In this document: one piece after another, positions 26,107 to 34,341 of the stretch | How positions within the stretch are numbered: the stretch's first letter is position 1 | Layout of the letters: every line of letters starts with the position of its first letter | Origin: Amycolatopsis jejuensis | GTDB taxonomy: Bacteria; Actinomycetota; Actinomycetes; Mycobacteriales; Pseudonocardiaceae | Direction of reading: 5' to 3' | Length of the DNA: 64,000 nucleotides | NCBI RefSeq assembly: GCF_000717335.1 | Contig: NZ_JNYZ01000026.1 | Location: 49,887-113,886 of the forward strand | The notes under the pieces: generated by a model | Databases searched by the model: none | Told to the model about the DNA's origin: nothing | Seen by the model: only the letters and a program-made list of their open reading frames with translations | Position numbers and translations under genes: made by a program

Positions 26107-26819
26107 CGTGGCGTGTTGCCCGCCTCGCGGAGATCCGGCAGGAGACACCGACTGCTCGCACTCTCGTTTTCGACCTGCCGGGCTGGCCAGGGCATGTCGC
26201 GGGGCAGCACGTCGACGTGCGCCTCACTGCGGCCGACGGCTACACCGCGCAGCGCAGTTATTCGCTCGCCGCACCAGCGAACGGTGGCCGGATCGAGCTG
26301 ACCGTGCAGCGGGTACCCGACGGTGAGGTATCCGAGCACCTGACGGGCCCGTACGCGGTCGAGGATCCGGTCGAGGTCCGTGGCCCGATCGGTGGCTGGT
26401 TCGTGTGGCACTCCGCCGACCCTGCGCCGGTGCTGCTTGTCGCCGGTGGGGCGGGCATCGTGCCGCTGATGTCGATGATCCGTGCCCGGCGAGCGGCCGG
26501 CAATAAGGCGTTGTTCCGGCTGGTCTACTCGCTCCGCACTCCCGCCGAGCTCTACTACGCCGAGGAACTTCGCCGACCGTACGCCGGCCTGGACATCACG
26601 TACGTCTACACCCGCGAACTCCCGGAAGGCAGGCCGGGAATTCCGCGGCGCATTGATGTTGCCACGTTGGGCACCGCCGCGTGGCCGGCCGAATTCGGTG
26701 CCACCACTTACATTTGCGGGCCGACCGGGTTCGTCGAGACCGCCGCCGACATCATGCTTGCGCTGGGACATTCGCCGCACTCGATACGGACTGAACGGTT
26801 CGGTCCCAGCCGGGACTGA
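26076..26819 (+). CDS. Ferredoxin-reductase-type FAD/NAD(P) oxidoreductase partner
   Basis: 247 aa; ATG 26076 has GGAG just upstream and overlaps the molybdoenzyme gene. The FAD-binding domain has RSYSLAAP, followed by the NAD(P) domain with GGAGIVPLMSMIRAR and the C-terminal YICGPTGFVETAADIM. No 2Fe-2S cysteine cluster is present. The close overlap means it is probably the dedicated reductase of the molybdopterin enzyme, moving electrons from NAD(P)H. Together they form a two-gene operon. Confidence 0.88.
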   Translation: MAGTAVSGRLAWRVARLAEIRQETPTARTLVFDLPGWPGHVAGQHVDVRLTAADGYTAQRSYSLAAPANGGRIELTVQRVPDGEVSEHLTGPYAVEDPVEVRGPIGGWFVWHSADPAPVLLVAGGAGIVPLMSMIRARRAAGNKALFRLVYSLRTPAELYYAEELRRPYAGLDITYVYTRELPEGRPGIPRRIDVATLGTAAWPAEFGATTYICGPTGFVETAADIMLALGHSPHSIRTERFGPSRD

Positions 26820-26831
26820 AGGTACCCGCGG

Positions 26832-29528
26832 TCAGTGCGGGACGGGCTTGGCGAGCAGGTCTCGCAGGGTGGCGAGCAGTTCTCGGCGATCGGCCGCGCC
26901 GAGTTTGCCCCGGATGCGTGCCATGTGATGCTCCACGGTCTTGCCGGAGATGAAGAGCTTGCTGCCGGCTTGCTTGTAGGTCATGCCGTCGACGACCAGA
27001 CGAGCGACCTCCAATTCCCGCTCGCTCAATGCGCTCAAGCCGGTTGCGGTGCCGGTCGTGGGAGTGGCGGATTCGAGGCGGCCGGTGGTGCCCTGGAACT
27101 GCCGCGCCGCCTCGAGCAACTGGACCATCGCCTTGCGATCGGACGTCCGGATCGCGGCCTGGCCGGCCAAGCGTGCGGCGTCCCAGCACAGATCGAGCTC
27201 GTGCAGTTCGGCGGCCGCGGCGGAAATCTCGCCCGGGTCGAACGTACCGCCGAGAACCGTGAGCCAGCATCCGGCGGCACGAGCGAGCGCAGCCGGGTAG
27301 CGGCCGCAGTCGGCAAAGTGGTTCAACGCGGTCAGTTGCCGCTCAGCAGTTGCGCGGTCCTCTGTCGTGATCGCCGCGTGCAGTTCGTGCCACGACAACG
27401 AAACCGTCCACAGCGGAGGATTTCCGAGCCGGTCGAGCATGGCATGGGCCCGGTCCAACCGGCGCGAGAGCTTGGCGTGCGCGCCGGTGCGAGCGGCGGC
27501 GATCGCCAGTTCACCCAGCGGCAACAAGGTGAACAGGTCCACTTGCTGACGCATCGACGCCTGATAGGCCCGCTCCCACGACTGTTGCAAACCGACAAGG
27601 TCGCTCGCCCGCCGGGCAAGGCCGAGTTCCAAGGTGGCGAAGAACAGCTCGTCCCGGGACTCCAGCCTGGTGCCGGCGACCGCGTCGCGGTGTTCGGTTG
27701 CCGTGGCGAGGTGGCCGCTGGTCATCGCGACCCAGCCGAGCAGCAGCCGGTGCCGAGCGGACAGGAGGTCGCCGCCGACGCTGCTGTCCAGCGCCCGCGT
27801 CAGGACCGATTCCGAGAGTGCCAGCTCGCCCGCATGGAGCCCGGCCAGGGCTGCGAGTGCGGCCGGGCTGTCGGGAAGAGGCGCACCGCCGACCGCTGGC
27901 TCGAGCATGGCTGCGGCGCCTACGAGCGTCGGCAAGGCCTCCGTCCCGCAGCCGTACACCGACTCCACAATCCCGGCAGCGGTTCGCGCCGCGGCGCCGG
28001 CGAACAGCGTCGGCGCGAGTCCTGGTACCGGACCGTTGGCGATGACTTCCTTGTCGGTGACTTGCCCGGTTCCGATGAGTGCAATCGTCGCGAATGCGTC
28101 GACCGCACCGGGACCGGCCCAGCGGTAGCTGTCCCCGCTCGTCCGCCTGGACAGAAGGGACGTCTCGCCGCCGGATGCCCGGGTCGGTAATCCCTCGGGG
28201 CGGTGGAGGGCGGCTGCGTCGACTGTGCCGGGAACCTGGTGACGTGCGGAGAGAGCGTGCGGATGCTTCGGATTGACAAATGCCGAGACTTGGCCGTCCG
28301 GGATCGGGGAACTGTGTCCATCGCTGTCGGAGGGCGCGACACCTTGGTTCTGCCCGGGGTGCGGGACGGCGTGATTGTTGAGCGCTGGCGACGAGACGTG
28401 CTGCTGGTTTGCCCAGCTGTCCGTTGCAGCTGCCCAGCGGTATAGCTCGGCGGTTCGGGCCAGCTCGCCGCGATGAGCCAAGACCGTCGCCGCGATCTCG
28501 GCTCCGGCGGCTCGAGACTCGGGATCTTCGCTGGACAGCATCCCGTCGCCGAGGCGGAGGGCGGTGTCCAGGTCGCCAGAGAGTGCGGCGGCTCGCGCCC
28601 AGCCGGCCGTGGTCGCTGCGTCGCGGGCTCCGGCGTCGGCTGCGGCTTCGAAGAGACGTGCTGCGAGCATCGCGTCGGACGTGAGTGCTTCGCTTGCCGC
28701 AGTCGCAAATGCGTTCGCTGCGGAGCCACCGGAGCTGCCGGCGTCGAGTAGCGACGTTGCCAAGTCCAGCACTGGGAGGCCACGCGTCAGCTGCGCCTCG
28801 ACAAGTTGCTGCAGCACAGCGAGACGGCGGGCTGGCGGGGCATACGCACGCACGGCCTCAGCCGCAGCCGGAAGGAGGACGTCTTCGGCATCGAGAAGAC
28901 CGGTGGCTCGTGCGCCGTCGACGACCTCGGACAGTTCGTCCGGTGTACAGCCCAGCAAGGAGCACAGCAGATCCAAGTTGCGAGCTGCGCCGGCCTCGGC
29001 GGCGATCAGGTAGCGGAGGACGTCGTCGTCGAACTCGGCCAGTTCAGTGCGGAAGTCGCTGAGCCGGGCCGTCACGACGCGCTCCACGAGGCGAGGGACA
29101 CCGCCGGTTCGTGCGTGCAGCGTCGCGGGGTCGATGGCGCGTCCGGTCAGTTGTTTCGCGAGATTGCCGGCTTCATCGACCGTCAGCGGCGGCAACAGCA
29201 ATGTCTCGCCGAGGGCGCGCAACGCCTCTGCGCGCGGATCTGGGCGGTGTGCCACCACGAACGGTCCGTCAGCAGCGGCGGCGAGCGCAGTGAGCCTGGC
29301 CAGGTCGGCGTCGGCGAGCTGGTCGGCGTCGTCGATGATCGTGGCGTCGACTGCTGCTTCGCGGTAGCCGCGGTCGAGGGCGTTCAGCAGCGTGGTTTTG
29401 CCGTAGCCGCCGGGCGCGACGACCACGAGCCGGACCGGGGACGACGAGGTGTCGGCGAGCTCCGCGAGGAGCCGGCGGGCTGCGGGATGGACGGCGTCGT
29501 TGCCGGTTTTCGCCAGCAGTGCGTTCAA
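26832..29528 (-). CDS. Large AAA/LuxR-type regulator of the iniBAC-like locus (IniR-like)
   Basis: 898 aa from TTG 29528, overlapping the Hsp70-like stop (TTGA). An N-terminal NTPase has the P-loop VAPGGYGKTT (38-46) and Walker B ATIIDDADQL. A long alpha-helical TPR-like middle follows, then a C-terminal LuxR HTH at about 833-892 (LSERELEVARLVVDGMTYKQAGSKLFISGKTVEHHM). In Mycobacterium the comparable gene next to iniBAC is iniR, so IniR-like is inferred from position plus architecture. Residues about 363-467 are a low-complexity His/Pro/Ser-rich segment flanked by 11-bp direct repeats, an apparent in-frame insertion. Confidence 0.78.
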   Translation of the reverse strand: MNALLAKTGNDAVHPAARRLLAELADTSSSPVRLVVVAPGGYGKTTLLNALDRGYREAAVDATIIDDADQLADADLARLTALAAAADGPFVVAHRPDPRAEALRALGETLLLPPLTVDEAGNLAKQLTGRAIDPATLHARTGGVPRLVERVVTARLSDFRTELAEFDDDVLRYLIAAEAGAARNLDLLCSLLGCTPDELSEVVDGARATGLLDAEDVLLPAAAEAVRAYAPPARRLAVLQQLVEAQLTRGLPVLDLATSLLDAGSSGGSAANAFATAASEALTSDAMLAARLFEAAADAGARDAATTAGWARAAALSGDLDTALRLGDGMLSSEDPESRAAGAEIAATVLAHRGELARTAELYRWAAATDSWANQQHVSSPALNNHAVPHPGQNQGVAPSDSDGHSSPIPDGQVSAFVNPKHPHALSARHQVPGTVDAAALHRPEGLPTRASGGETSLLSRRTSGDSYRWAGPGAVDAFATIALIGTGQVTDKEVIANGPVPGLAPTLFAGAAARTAAGIVESVYGCGTEALPTLVGAAAMLEPAVGGAPLPDSPAALAALAGLHAGELALSESVLTRALDSSVGGDLLSARHRLLLGWVAMTSGHLATATEHRDAVAGTRLESRDELFFATLELGLARRASDLVGLQQSWERAYQASMRQQVDLFTLLPLGELAIAAARTGAHAKLSRRLDRAHAMLDRLGNPPLWTVSLSWHELHAAITTEDRATAERQLTALNHFADCGRYPAALARAAGCWLTVLGGTFDPGEISAAAAELHELDLCWDAARLAGQAAIRTSDRKAMVQLLEAARQFQGTTGRLESATPTTGTATGLSALSERELEVARLVVDGMTYKQAGSKLFISGKTVEHHMARIRGKLGAADRRELLATLRDLLAKPVPH
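28117..28442 (-). repeat. In-frame 315-bp insertion bounded by 11-bp direct repeats inside the regulator
   Basis: GCCCAGCGGTA occurs at 28117-28127 and 28432-28442, exactly 315 bp apart. Both copies encode YRWA on the minus strand. Removing one repeat and the interval would join ELYRWA to GPGAVDAFATIALIG without changing frame. The 105 encoded residues are disordered-looking and unlike the surrounding TPR helices. Confidence 0.6.
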
Positions 29529-30667
29529 CAGTGACCTTCACCGGAGGGAGCTGAGGCTGGGTGGGCGCACGAGCTCAGGGCAGGGGGACGGGGAGAAGCA
29601 GGTTCCTTGCCGGCGGTCGCTTCGTGTGACGTCAGAACCGCGACAAGGATCGATGAGCTGATCGCAAGGACGGCCGCCGCAGCGGCCAGCGGTCTCCATC
29701 GACGCAACAGTTTTGCAGTGCCCTCGGGTTCCGGCAGTGTGAACGGAGTGATCTCGACCGGGGGTCGCTCAGGTCGCTCGGGAAGTTCCGGCGCCCGGTC
29801 GAGCCGCGGAAGCAAGGTGGTCTCGGCAGCCGGGGCTTCGCGCCGCGCGAGCGGGCTCGTCCGCTGGCTGGCGAAAACGGCGGCACCGACCGCGGCTGTC
29901 AGTGCGGGCTGGGGACCGACGAATACCGGGCACGGCAGCCGCCCGGACGGTGCGCCCGGACCGGGGCCGCCGCAGAAGACAACGCCGGCCAGGGAGTCCG
30001 GGGGGATGTTGGCGGTCTGCGCGAGTCCGAAGGCTGTGCTGATCGCGGAGCCGGGAGCGACGCCTTCGACGCTGGTCCGGGAAACCCAGCCGCTGGCTCC
30101 GGTGGCGGTCGCCAAGGTGACGGTGACGCCGTCCGGGCCGAACTCGCAGACGGCTGCTGTCCGGTCGCCGGGCCCGGGGTCCGGAAGGTGCGCGTACAGC
30201 GCTGCGACCGCGCTGGGCACGAGAGTCGCCGCGGTGAAACCTGACTCACCGAGTGATCGACGCAGGAGTTCACGTCGGTAACCGCCCCAGTCACCGGGGT
30301 GGGTGATGACGAGATGACGGGCCGCACCGCCGGCCTGGCTTGCCGCGACGTCGACGATGCCTTCGACGAACACTGTGGTCAGCGATTCCGGGGTGAACGG
30401 TTCACCGCCAACGAAGGCCGGTACGTCGTCGCCGATGCGACGGTGGAAGCCGGTGATGAGCCGGGATGGTGCGGCTGCGCCCGCGTGAGCCGCTGCGTCG
30501 CCGGTGAGCAGGTAACCCTCGTCATCGAGGAAGAGCGCGGACGCGGTTGCGGGCGAGTTGTCGCCCAGCCACAGCGGCTCGGGGTCGTCCCAGCGGTCAC
30601 CCTGCCTGCGACGGAGCGCGGCGTGGGTCCGGGCGGCGCCGAGGTCGATGCCGAGCACGTGGGGCAC
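29525..30667 (-). CDS. Hsp70-like actin-fold ATPase with C-terminal membrane anchor
   Basis: 380 aa. Begins with the phosphate-1 motif LGIDLGAARTHAAL; AVCEFGPDGVTVTLA fits phosphate-2 and VVFCGGPG the adenosine motif of the Hsp70/actin superfamily. Only the nucleotide domain is present, with no peptide-binding domain. A Pro/Arg linker leads to one transmembrane helix at about 326-345 and a short outside tail with two Cys. Hsp70-like proteins of this layout occur beside iniBAC-type genes in actinobacteria. It is divergent from the IniB-like gene and overlaps the regulator by 4 nt, so it likely belongs to the same control unit. Confidence 0.75.
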   Translation of the reverse strand: MPHVLGIDLGAARTHAALRRRQGDRWDDPEPLWLGDNSPATASALFLDDEGYLLTGDAAAHAGAAAPSRLITGFHRRIGDDVPAFVGGEPFTPESLTTVFVEGIVDVAASQAGGAARHLVITHPGDWGGYRRELLRRSLGESGFTAATLVPSAVAALYAHLPDPGPGDRTAAVCEFGPDGVTVTLATATGASGWVSRTSVEGVAPGSAISTAFGLAQTANIPPDSLAGVVFCGGPGPGAPSGRLPCPVFVGPQPALTAAVGAAVFASQRTSPLARREAPAAETTLLPRLDRAPELPERPERPPVEITPFTLPEPEGTAKLLRRWRPLAAAAAVLAISSSILVAVLTSHEATAGKEPASPRPPALSSCAHPASAPSGEGHC

Positions 30668-30803
30668 CGCCGCTTCCTCCCTTCGTCGCAGTCAGGTTCC
30701 GCCGAGGGGCGTACTCACTGAACGGATAGGCATCATCACCCGTTCGGGTCAGTCGGGCAAGGGTGGGGTGGGATTTAACCCAACCGGGTTCCGCGTGTCC
30801 GAT

Positions 30804-30841
30804 CCCCTAACTCCCTAACGATCTCATATCGACCCCCTAAC
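30804..30841. promoter_or_regulatory. Three CCCTAAC direct repeats in the divergent Hsp70-like / iniB-like control region
   Basis: CCCTAAC occurs at 30805-30811, 30813-30819 and 30835-30841, within the 301-bp interval between the two divergent starts. It is a candidate binding array for the neighbouring LuxR-type regulator. The rest of the interval has a small AACCGGGTT palindrome-like motif near 30782 and nothing else clear. The assignment is inference. Confidence 0.45.
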
Positions 30842-30968
30842 GGCTGAGCGAGGCGCGACTGGGTGTAAACCCCGATGTGAGCGGGGGTGTCCCGTCCCTA
30901 CCTTGATCGCCAGCTCGGCCGGAGAAGGCCGGGTATTCCCCCGTAATCACGACAAGTGGAGATCCCCG

Positions 30969-32417
30969 ATGGATCAGGTGCAGACTCTGCACGACTTCAC
31001 CCTCACTTTGCTCCGCGACCCGTCCGCGCTCGCTGCCTTCGGTCAGAACCCGCAGGCAGCGCTGGCGGCGGCCGGTCTCGGCGACGTCAGCGCCGCCGAC
31101 GTGCACGAGGTCGTGCCCCTGGTGCTCGACTACGTCCCGGTCGACAACGGCGCTGCGCTCGGCAACCTCCCGCTGTCGGGCGACGTGTCCGGTGCCCTCG
31201 CCGACGGGCCGCTGGGCGCGATTCAGCAGCTGCAGGCGCTGACCGCGTCGGTCAGTGTCCCCGCGGGTGAGGCGTCGGTCGAGGCCAGCGGTTCCGCGGC
31301 GTCGGGTGGCGCGGCAGTACCGGGGATTGGCGAACTGCCTGGTCTCGGTGCGTTGCCGGGTACTGACGCATTGCCTGGTGTCGGCGAGCTGCCCGGTCTC
31401 GGTGCGTCGCCGGGTACCGATGCCTTGCCGGGTGTCGGTGGGCTGACTGGTGCTGGTGGTCTGCCGGGCACTGATGGTTTGCCGGGCGTTGGCGACCTGC
31501 CCGGGCTAGGAGCTTTGCCCGGCACCGAGGCGCTGCCGGGCGTTGGCGCGGTGCCCGGAGCTTTGCCGGGTACCGATGCGTTGCCTGGTGTTGGTGCGTT
31601 GCCCGGGCTTGGAGCTCTGCCCGGTACCGATGCGCTGCCCGGCGTTGGTGCGCTGCCCGGCGTTGGCGCGTTGCCTGCCGTCGGTGCGCTGCCTGCCGTT
31701 GGTCCACTGCCAGGCGTCGGCGCCTTGCCCGCGGTCGGCCAGGTTCCTGGGCTCGGTGACCTGGCGGGTGCCGTCCCCGCCGCCGAGGGGTTGCCGGACT
31801 CGGGCGAACTGCCCGCGGTTGCTGGTGTCCCGGCCGTGCCTGGGCTGCCTTCGGTGCCGGGGCTGGGTGACGTGCAGAACGCTGCCGCGTCCGTCACCGC
31901 GCTCGTGCAGGACCCGGCTGGGGCGCTTGCCCTCGGCAACGACCTTTCCCGTGGGCTGGACTCCGGTGCTGTCGCGCAGGCGAACGGTGCGCTTTCGCAG
32001 GTGCAGCACGTCGGCGGAGAGGTCGCGGCTGCGGCTCCGGCGCCGGTCAGCGATCTGCCCGTTGCGGGCGCTGCCGCACACACGACCGAGGCCGGCGGCG
32101 GCATCGCCGGGCATGTCAGTGATCTTGCCGGGACCGTTACCGGCAACGTCGGCAGCCTGAGCGGGGTGCTCAGCGCCAACGGGCTCAACCATGTCGCCAA
32201 CGGGGTGACCAGCGAGGCGCACTCGCTCATCTCGCAGGGTGACTCCGAGCGCTCCGACGCGGCGACCGAGACGCACACCGGCACCGACGCCGGAGTCGGC
32301 GTGGTGCACGACACCGTTTCGACCGTGACCGACCTCGGCCACCAGGGCCTAGGGCTCGACCTGCACACCGGTGCCGACACGGCCCACGGCGGCGGTGAGC
32401 TGCACATCTCCCTCTGA
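30969..32417 (+). CDS. IniB-like protein with N-terminal IniB domain and Leu-Pro-Gly repeats
   Basis: 482 aa from ATG 30969. Residues 1-60 (MDQVQTLHDFTLTLLRDPSALAAFGQNPQAAL) match the IniB N-terminal domain found in mycobacteria and relatives. Residues about 118-300 are a hexapeptide-type array of ALPGVG/ALPGLG/ALPGTD. The C-terminal third is Ala/Gly-rich with scattered acidic residues. There is no Sec signal peptide. In M. tuberculosis iniB is the first gene of the isoniazid-inducible iniBAC operon, a cell-wall-stress response; its product is poorly understood. Here too it precedes two dynamin-like genes. The stop is followed by a small hairpin. Confidence 0.82.
   Translation: MDQVQTLHDFTLTLLRDPSALAAFGQNPQAALAAAGLGDVSAADVHEVVPLVLDYVPVDNGAALGNLPLSGDVSGALADGPLGAIQQLQALTASVSVPAGEASVEASGSAASGGAAVPGIGELPGLGALPGTDALPGVGELPGLGASPGTDALPGVGGLTGAGGLPGTDGLPGVGDLPGLGALPGTEALPGVGAVPGALPGTDALPGVGALPGLGALPGTDALPGVGALPGVGALPAVGALPAVGPLPGVGALPAVGQVPGLGDLAGAVPAAEGLPDSGELPAVAGVPAVPGLPSVPGLGDVQNAAASVTALVQDPAGALALGNDLSRGLDSGAVAQANGALSQVQHVGGEVAAAAPAPVSDLPVAGAAAHTTEAGGGIAGHVSDLAGTVTGNVGSLSGVLSANGLNHVANGVTSEAHSLISQGDSERSDAATETHTGTDAGVGVVHDTVSTVTDLGHQGLGLDLHTGADTAHGGGELHISL
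31317..31770 (+). repeat. In-frame 18-bp-type repeat encoding LPGxGA hexapeptides in the IniB-like gene
   Basis: About 25 imperfect copies encode ALPGVG, ALPGLG or ALPGTD, often in the alternating order GTD - GVG - GLG. A few units have changed (SPGTD, LTGAG, LPAVG) or are shortened (AVPGALPGTD). The array is entirely in frame. Confidence 0.85.
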
Positions 32418-32433
32418 ACCAGCGCAGTTCGGG

Positions 32434-32500
32434 AGTGGCTCTGTGGTCTGGGTGCGACCGCGGAGCCACTACCCGGTTCGGATACTCCCCGTGCACGGGG
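32434..32500. terminator. Small hairpin and palindrome between the IniB-like and IniA-like genes
   Basis: AGTGGCTC (32434-32441) pairs with GAGCCACT (32463-32470). Just after it CCCCGTGCACGGGG (32487-32500) is a perfect palindrome that overlaps the only purine-rich stretch ahead of the GTG start at 32515. The first could attenuate read-through; the second could hide the ribosome site. Both are inferences. Confidence 0.35.
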
Positions 32501-32514
32501 GAAACTGATCCGTC

Positions 32515-34287
32515 GTGACCGCTCCTGCCTGGCTCGAAGTGCTCGACGAGACCTCGGATGCCTGCCGGACGCACGGCCGCGAAGACTTGGCGCAACGCCT
32601 CCGCAGACGCCGGGACCGGCCGCCCGGGGGCACGCGCGTCGCGGTGCTCGGATTCCCCAAACAGGGCAAGGGTTACCTGGTCAACGCAATACTCAACGCG
32701 CTGGTCTGCCCGGTCGGTGATGCAGTGACGCCTGCGGTGCCGATCGAAATCGGGTACGCCGCCGAACCCGGCGCGACCCTCGTCGGGCGCGACGGCGAAC
32801 GGGTGCCGGTCGAGGTCGCGCAGTTGACCGGTGAGGTCGGCGCGCGGCCGGCCGGGTCGCTGCGGCGGGTTGAGGTCGGCGTCCCGCGTGACCTGCTTGC
32901 CGCGGGGCTCGTGCTCATCGACACTCCGGCGATCGGCGACCCGCGCTCGCCGCGTACGGCTGCTGCGCTCGACGTGCTGGTCGACGCCGACGCCGTCATC
33001 CTCGTCTCCGACGCCAGCGCGGCGTTGAACCAAGCCGAACTCGCTTTGGCACATCACATCCGCACGTGGTGTCCACACGTCGTGGTCGCGTTGACGAAGA
33101 TCGACGTCAGCGCCGGATGGCGGGGGGTCGCGGAGCAAAACCGGACGGCGCTGTCCGGGGCCGGGATCGATTCGCCGGTGCTGCCGGTGTCCGCGACTGT
33201 TCGTTTCGCTGCGGCGAAGGGCGGCGACCAGGATCTCAACGTGCGGTCGGGGTTTCCCGAGTTGCTGACGTGGATTGCCACGCAAGTGTCGCGACCGGCA
33301 GAGAGCACGGCTGCGTTGCTTGCTGCCGTGAGCGTCCGCGCTGCAGCGACTGAGCTTGTCGAGACCTTGCGGGCGCGTGCTGAGGCGACTGGCCAGGAGG
33401 CGGGCGTCGACCAGGCCACGTTGCTGCACCGTGCGCAGCGTCGCATGGACGAGCTGCGCCGGCGCAACAGCCGATGGCAGAACCTGCTGTCGGACGAGAT
33501 CGGCGACCTGCAGTCCGACGCGGAGTTCGACTTGCGCGAGCGGACGCGCAAGATCGTCGAGACGATCGACGAGACCTTCGACCACGGGGACCCAGTGAAG
33601 GTGTGGGGCGAGTTCGGACCGTGGCTGGATCGCACGCTCGCCGAAGCCGTCGAGACGACGTACACCTTCACCGCCGAGCGTGCGGAATGGATTGCGCAGG
33701 CGGTGGCGGTGAGCTTCGGCGCGCAGTACGACCTGCCGGATCTGCCGTTGACCGACTCCGGCGTGGACCGTATCGCCGAGGTGCGGCAGCCGCGGATCGA
33801 GCGGTTCAAGATCGGGCAGAAGGCGTTCACCGGGCTGCGGGGGTCGTACGGTGGCGTGCTGATGTTCGGCCTCGTGACCGGGTTGGCGGGACTGCCGCTG
33901 ATCAACCCGGTGTCGATCGGTGCGGGGGTCGCGTTCGCGGCGAAGACGATCAGTGACGAGGGCGGGATGCGGTTGCAGCGACGTCAGGCAGTGGCGAAGG
34001 TGACCGCACAACGGCACGTCGACGACGTGTTCCTGCGGTTCAGCAAGGAATGCCGCGACGCGATCCGGCAGGTTCAGCGGCGGCTGCGGGACCACTTCAC
34101 CGCGCTCGCGGACGGGCTTGCCGACGAGCTGACCCGGGAACGAGAGTTGATCATCGCGGGTTCGGCCGAGCGGGACCGTCGCAGCGCGCAGCTGCGCCGG
34201 GAGATCGACCGGCTGGCCGGGCTGCACCAGCGGGCGGGTGAACTGGGGTTGCTGGCCAATCGGACGCCGAAGGAGCTTTCCGCGTGA
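32515..34287 (+). CDS. IniA-like dynamin-family GTPase with a degenerate P-loop
   Basis: 590 aa. The G-domain motifs are recognisable: P-loop GFPKQGKG (46-53), switch region VGDAVTPAVPIEI, G3 DTPAIG (136-141) and G4 TKID (194-197). Position 53, normally Ser/Thr that binds Mg2+, is Gly, followed by Tyr. A helical stalk follows, and about 440-475 is hydrophobic (GGVLMFGLVTGLAGLPLINPVSIGAGVAFAA), matching the membrane-inserting paddle of bacterial dynamins. The C-terminal part is a long coiled coil. IniA of mycobacteria is a membrane-fission dynamin. GTG 32515 is the likely start. GTP hydrolysis may be weakened by the P-loop change. Confidence 0.82.
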   Translation: MTAPAWLEVLDETSDACRTHGREDLAQRLRRRRDRPPGGTRVAVLGFPKQGKGYLVNAILNALVCPVGDAVTPAVPIEIGYAAEPGATLVGRDGERVPVEVAQLTGEVGARPAGSLRRVEVGVPRDLLAAGLVLIDTPAIGDPRSPRTAAALDVLVDADAVILVSDASAALNQAELALAHHIRTWCPHVVVALTKIDVSAGWRGVAEQNRTALSGAGIDSPVLPVSATVRFAAAKGGDQDLNVRSGFPELLTWIATQVSRPAESTAALLAAVSVRAAATELVETLRARAEATGQEAGVDQATLLHRAQRRMDELRRRNSRWQNLLSDEIGDLQSDAEFDLRERTRKIVETIDETFDHGDPVKVWGEFGPWLDRTLAEAVETTYTFTAERAEWIAQAVAVSFGAQYDLPDLPLTDSGVDRIAEVRQPRIERFKIGQKAFTGLRGSYGGVLMFGLVTGLAGLPLINPVSIGAGVAFAAKTISDEGGMRLQRRQAVAKVTAQRHVDDVFLRFSKECRDAIRQVQRRLRDHFTALADGLADELTRERELIIAGSAERDRRSAQLRREIDRLAGLHQRAGELGLLANRTPKELSA

Positions 34288-34341
34288 GCTCGGTGGTGGC
34301 TGGCCGGACGTGTGTTGCGTGGCTTAGAGGGGGTCTCGCTC

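Noticed and set aside
31223..32407. Long antisense frame opposite the IniB-like repeats
   Set aside because: Open only because the repeat lacks stop codons; Pro/Ser/Ala composition without any motif.
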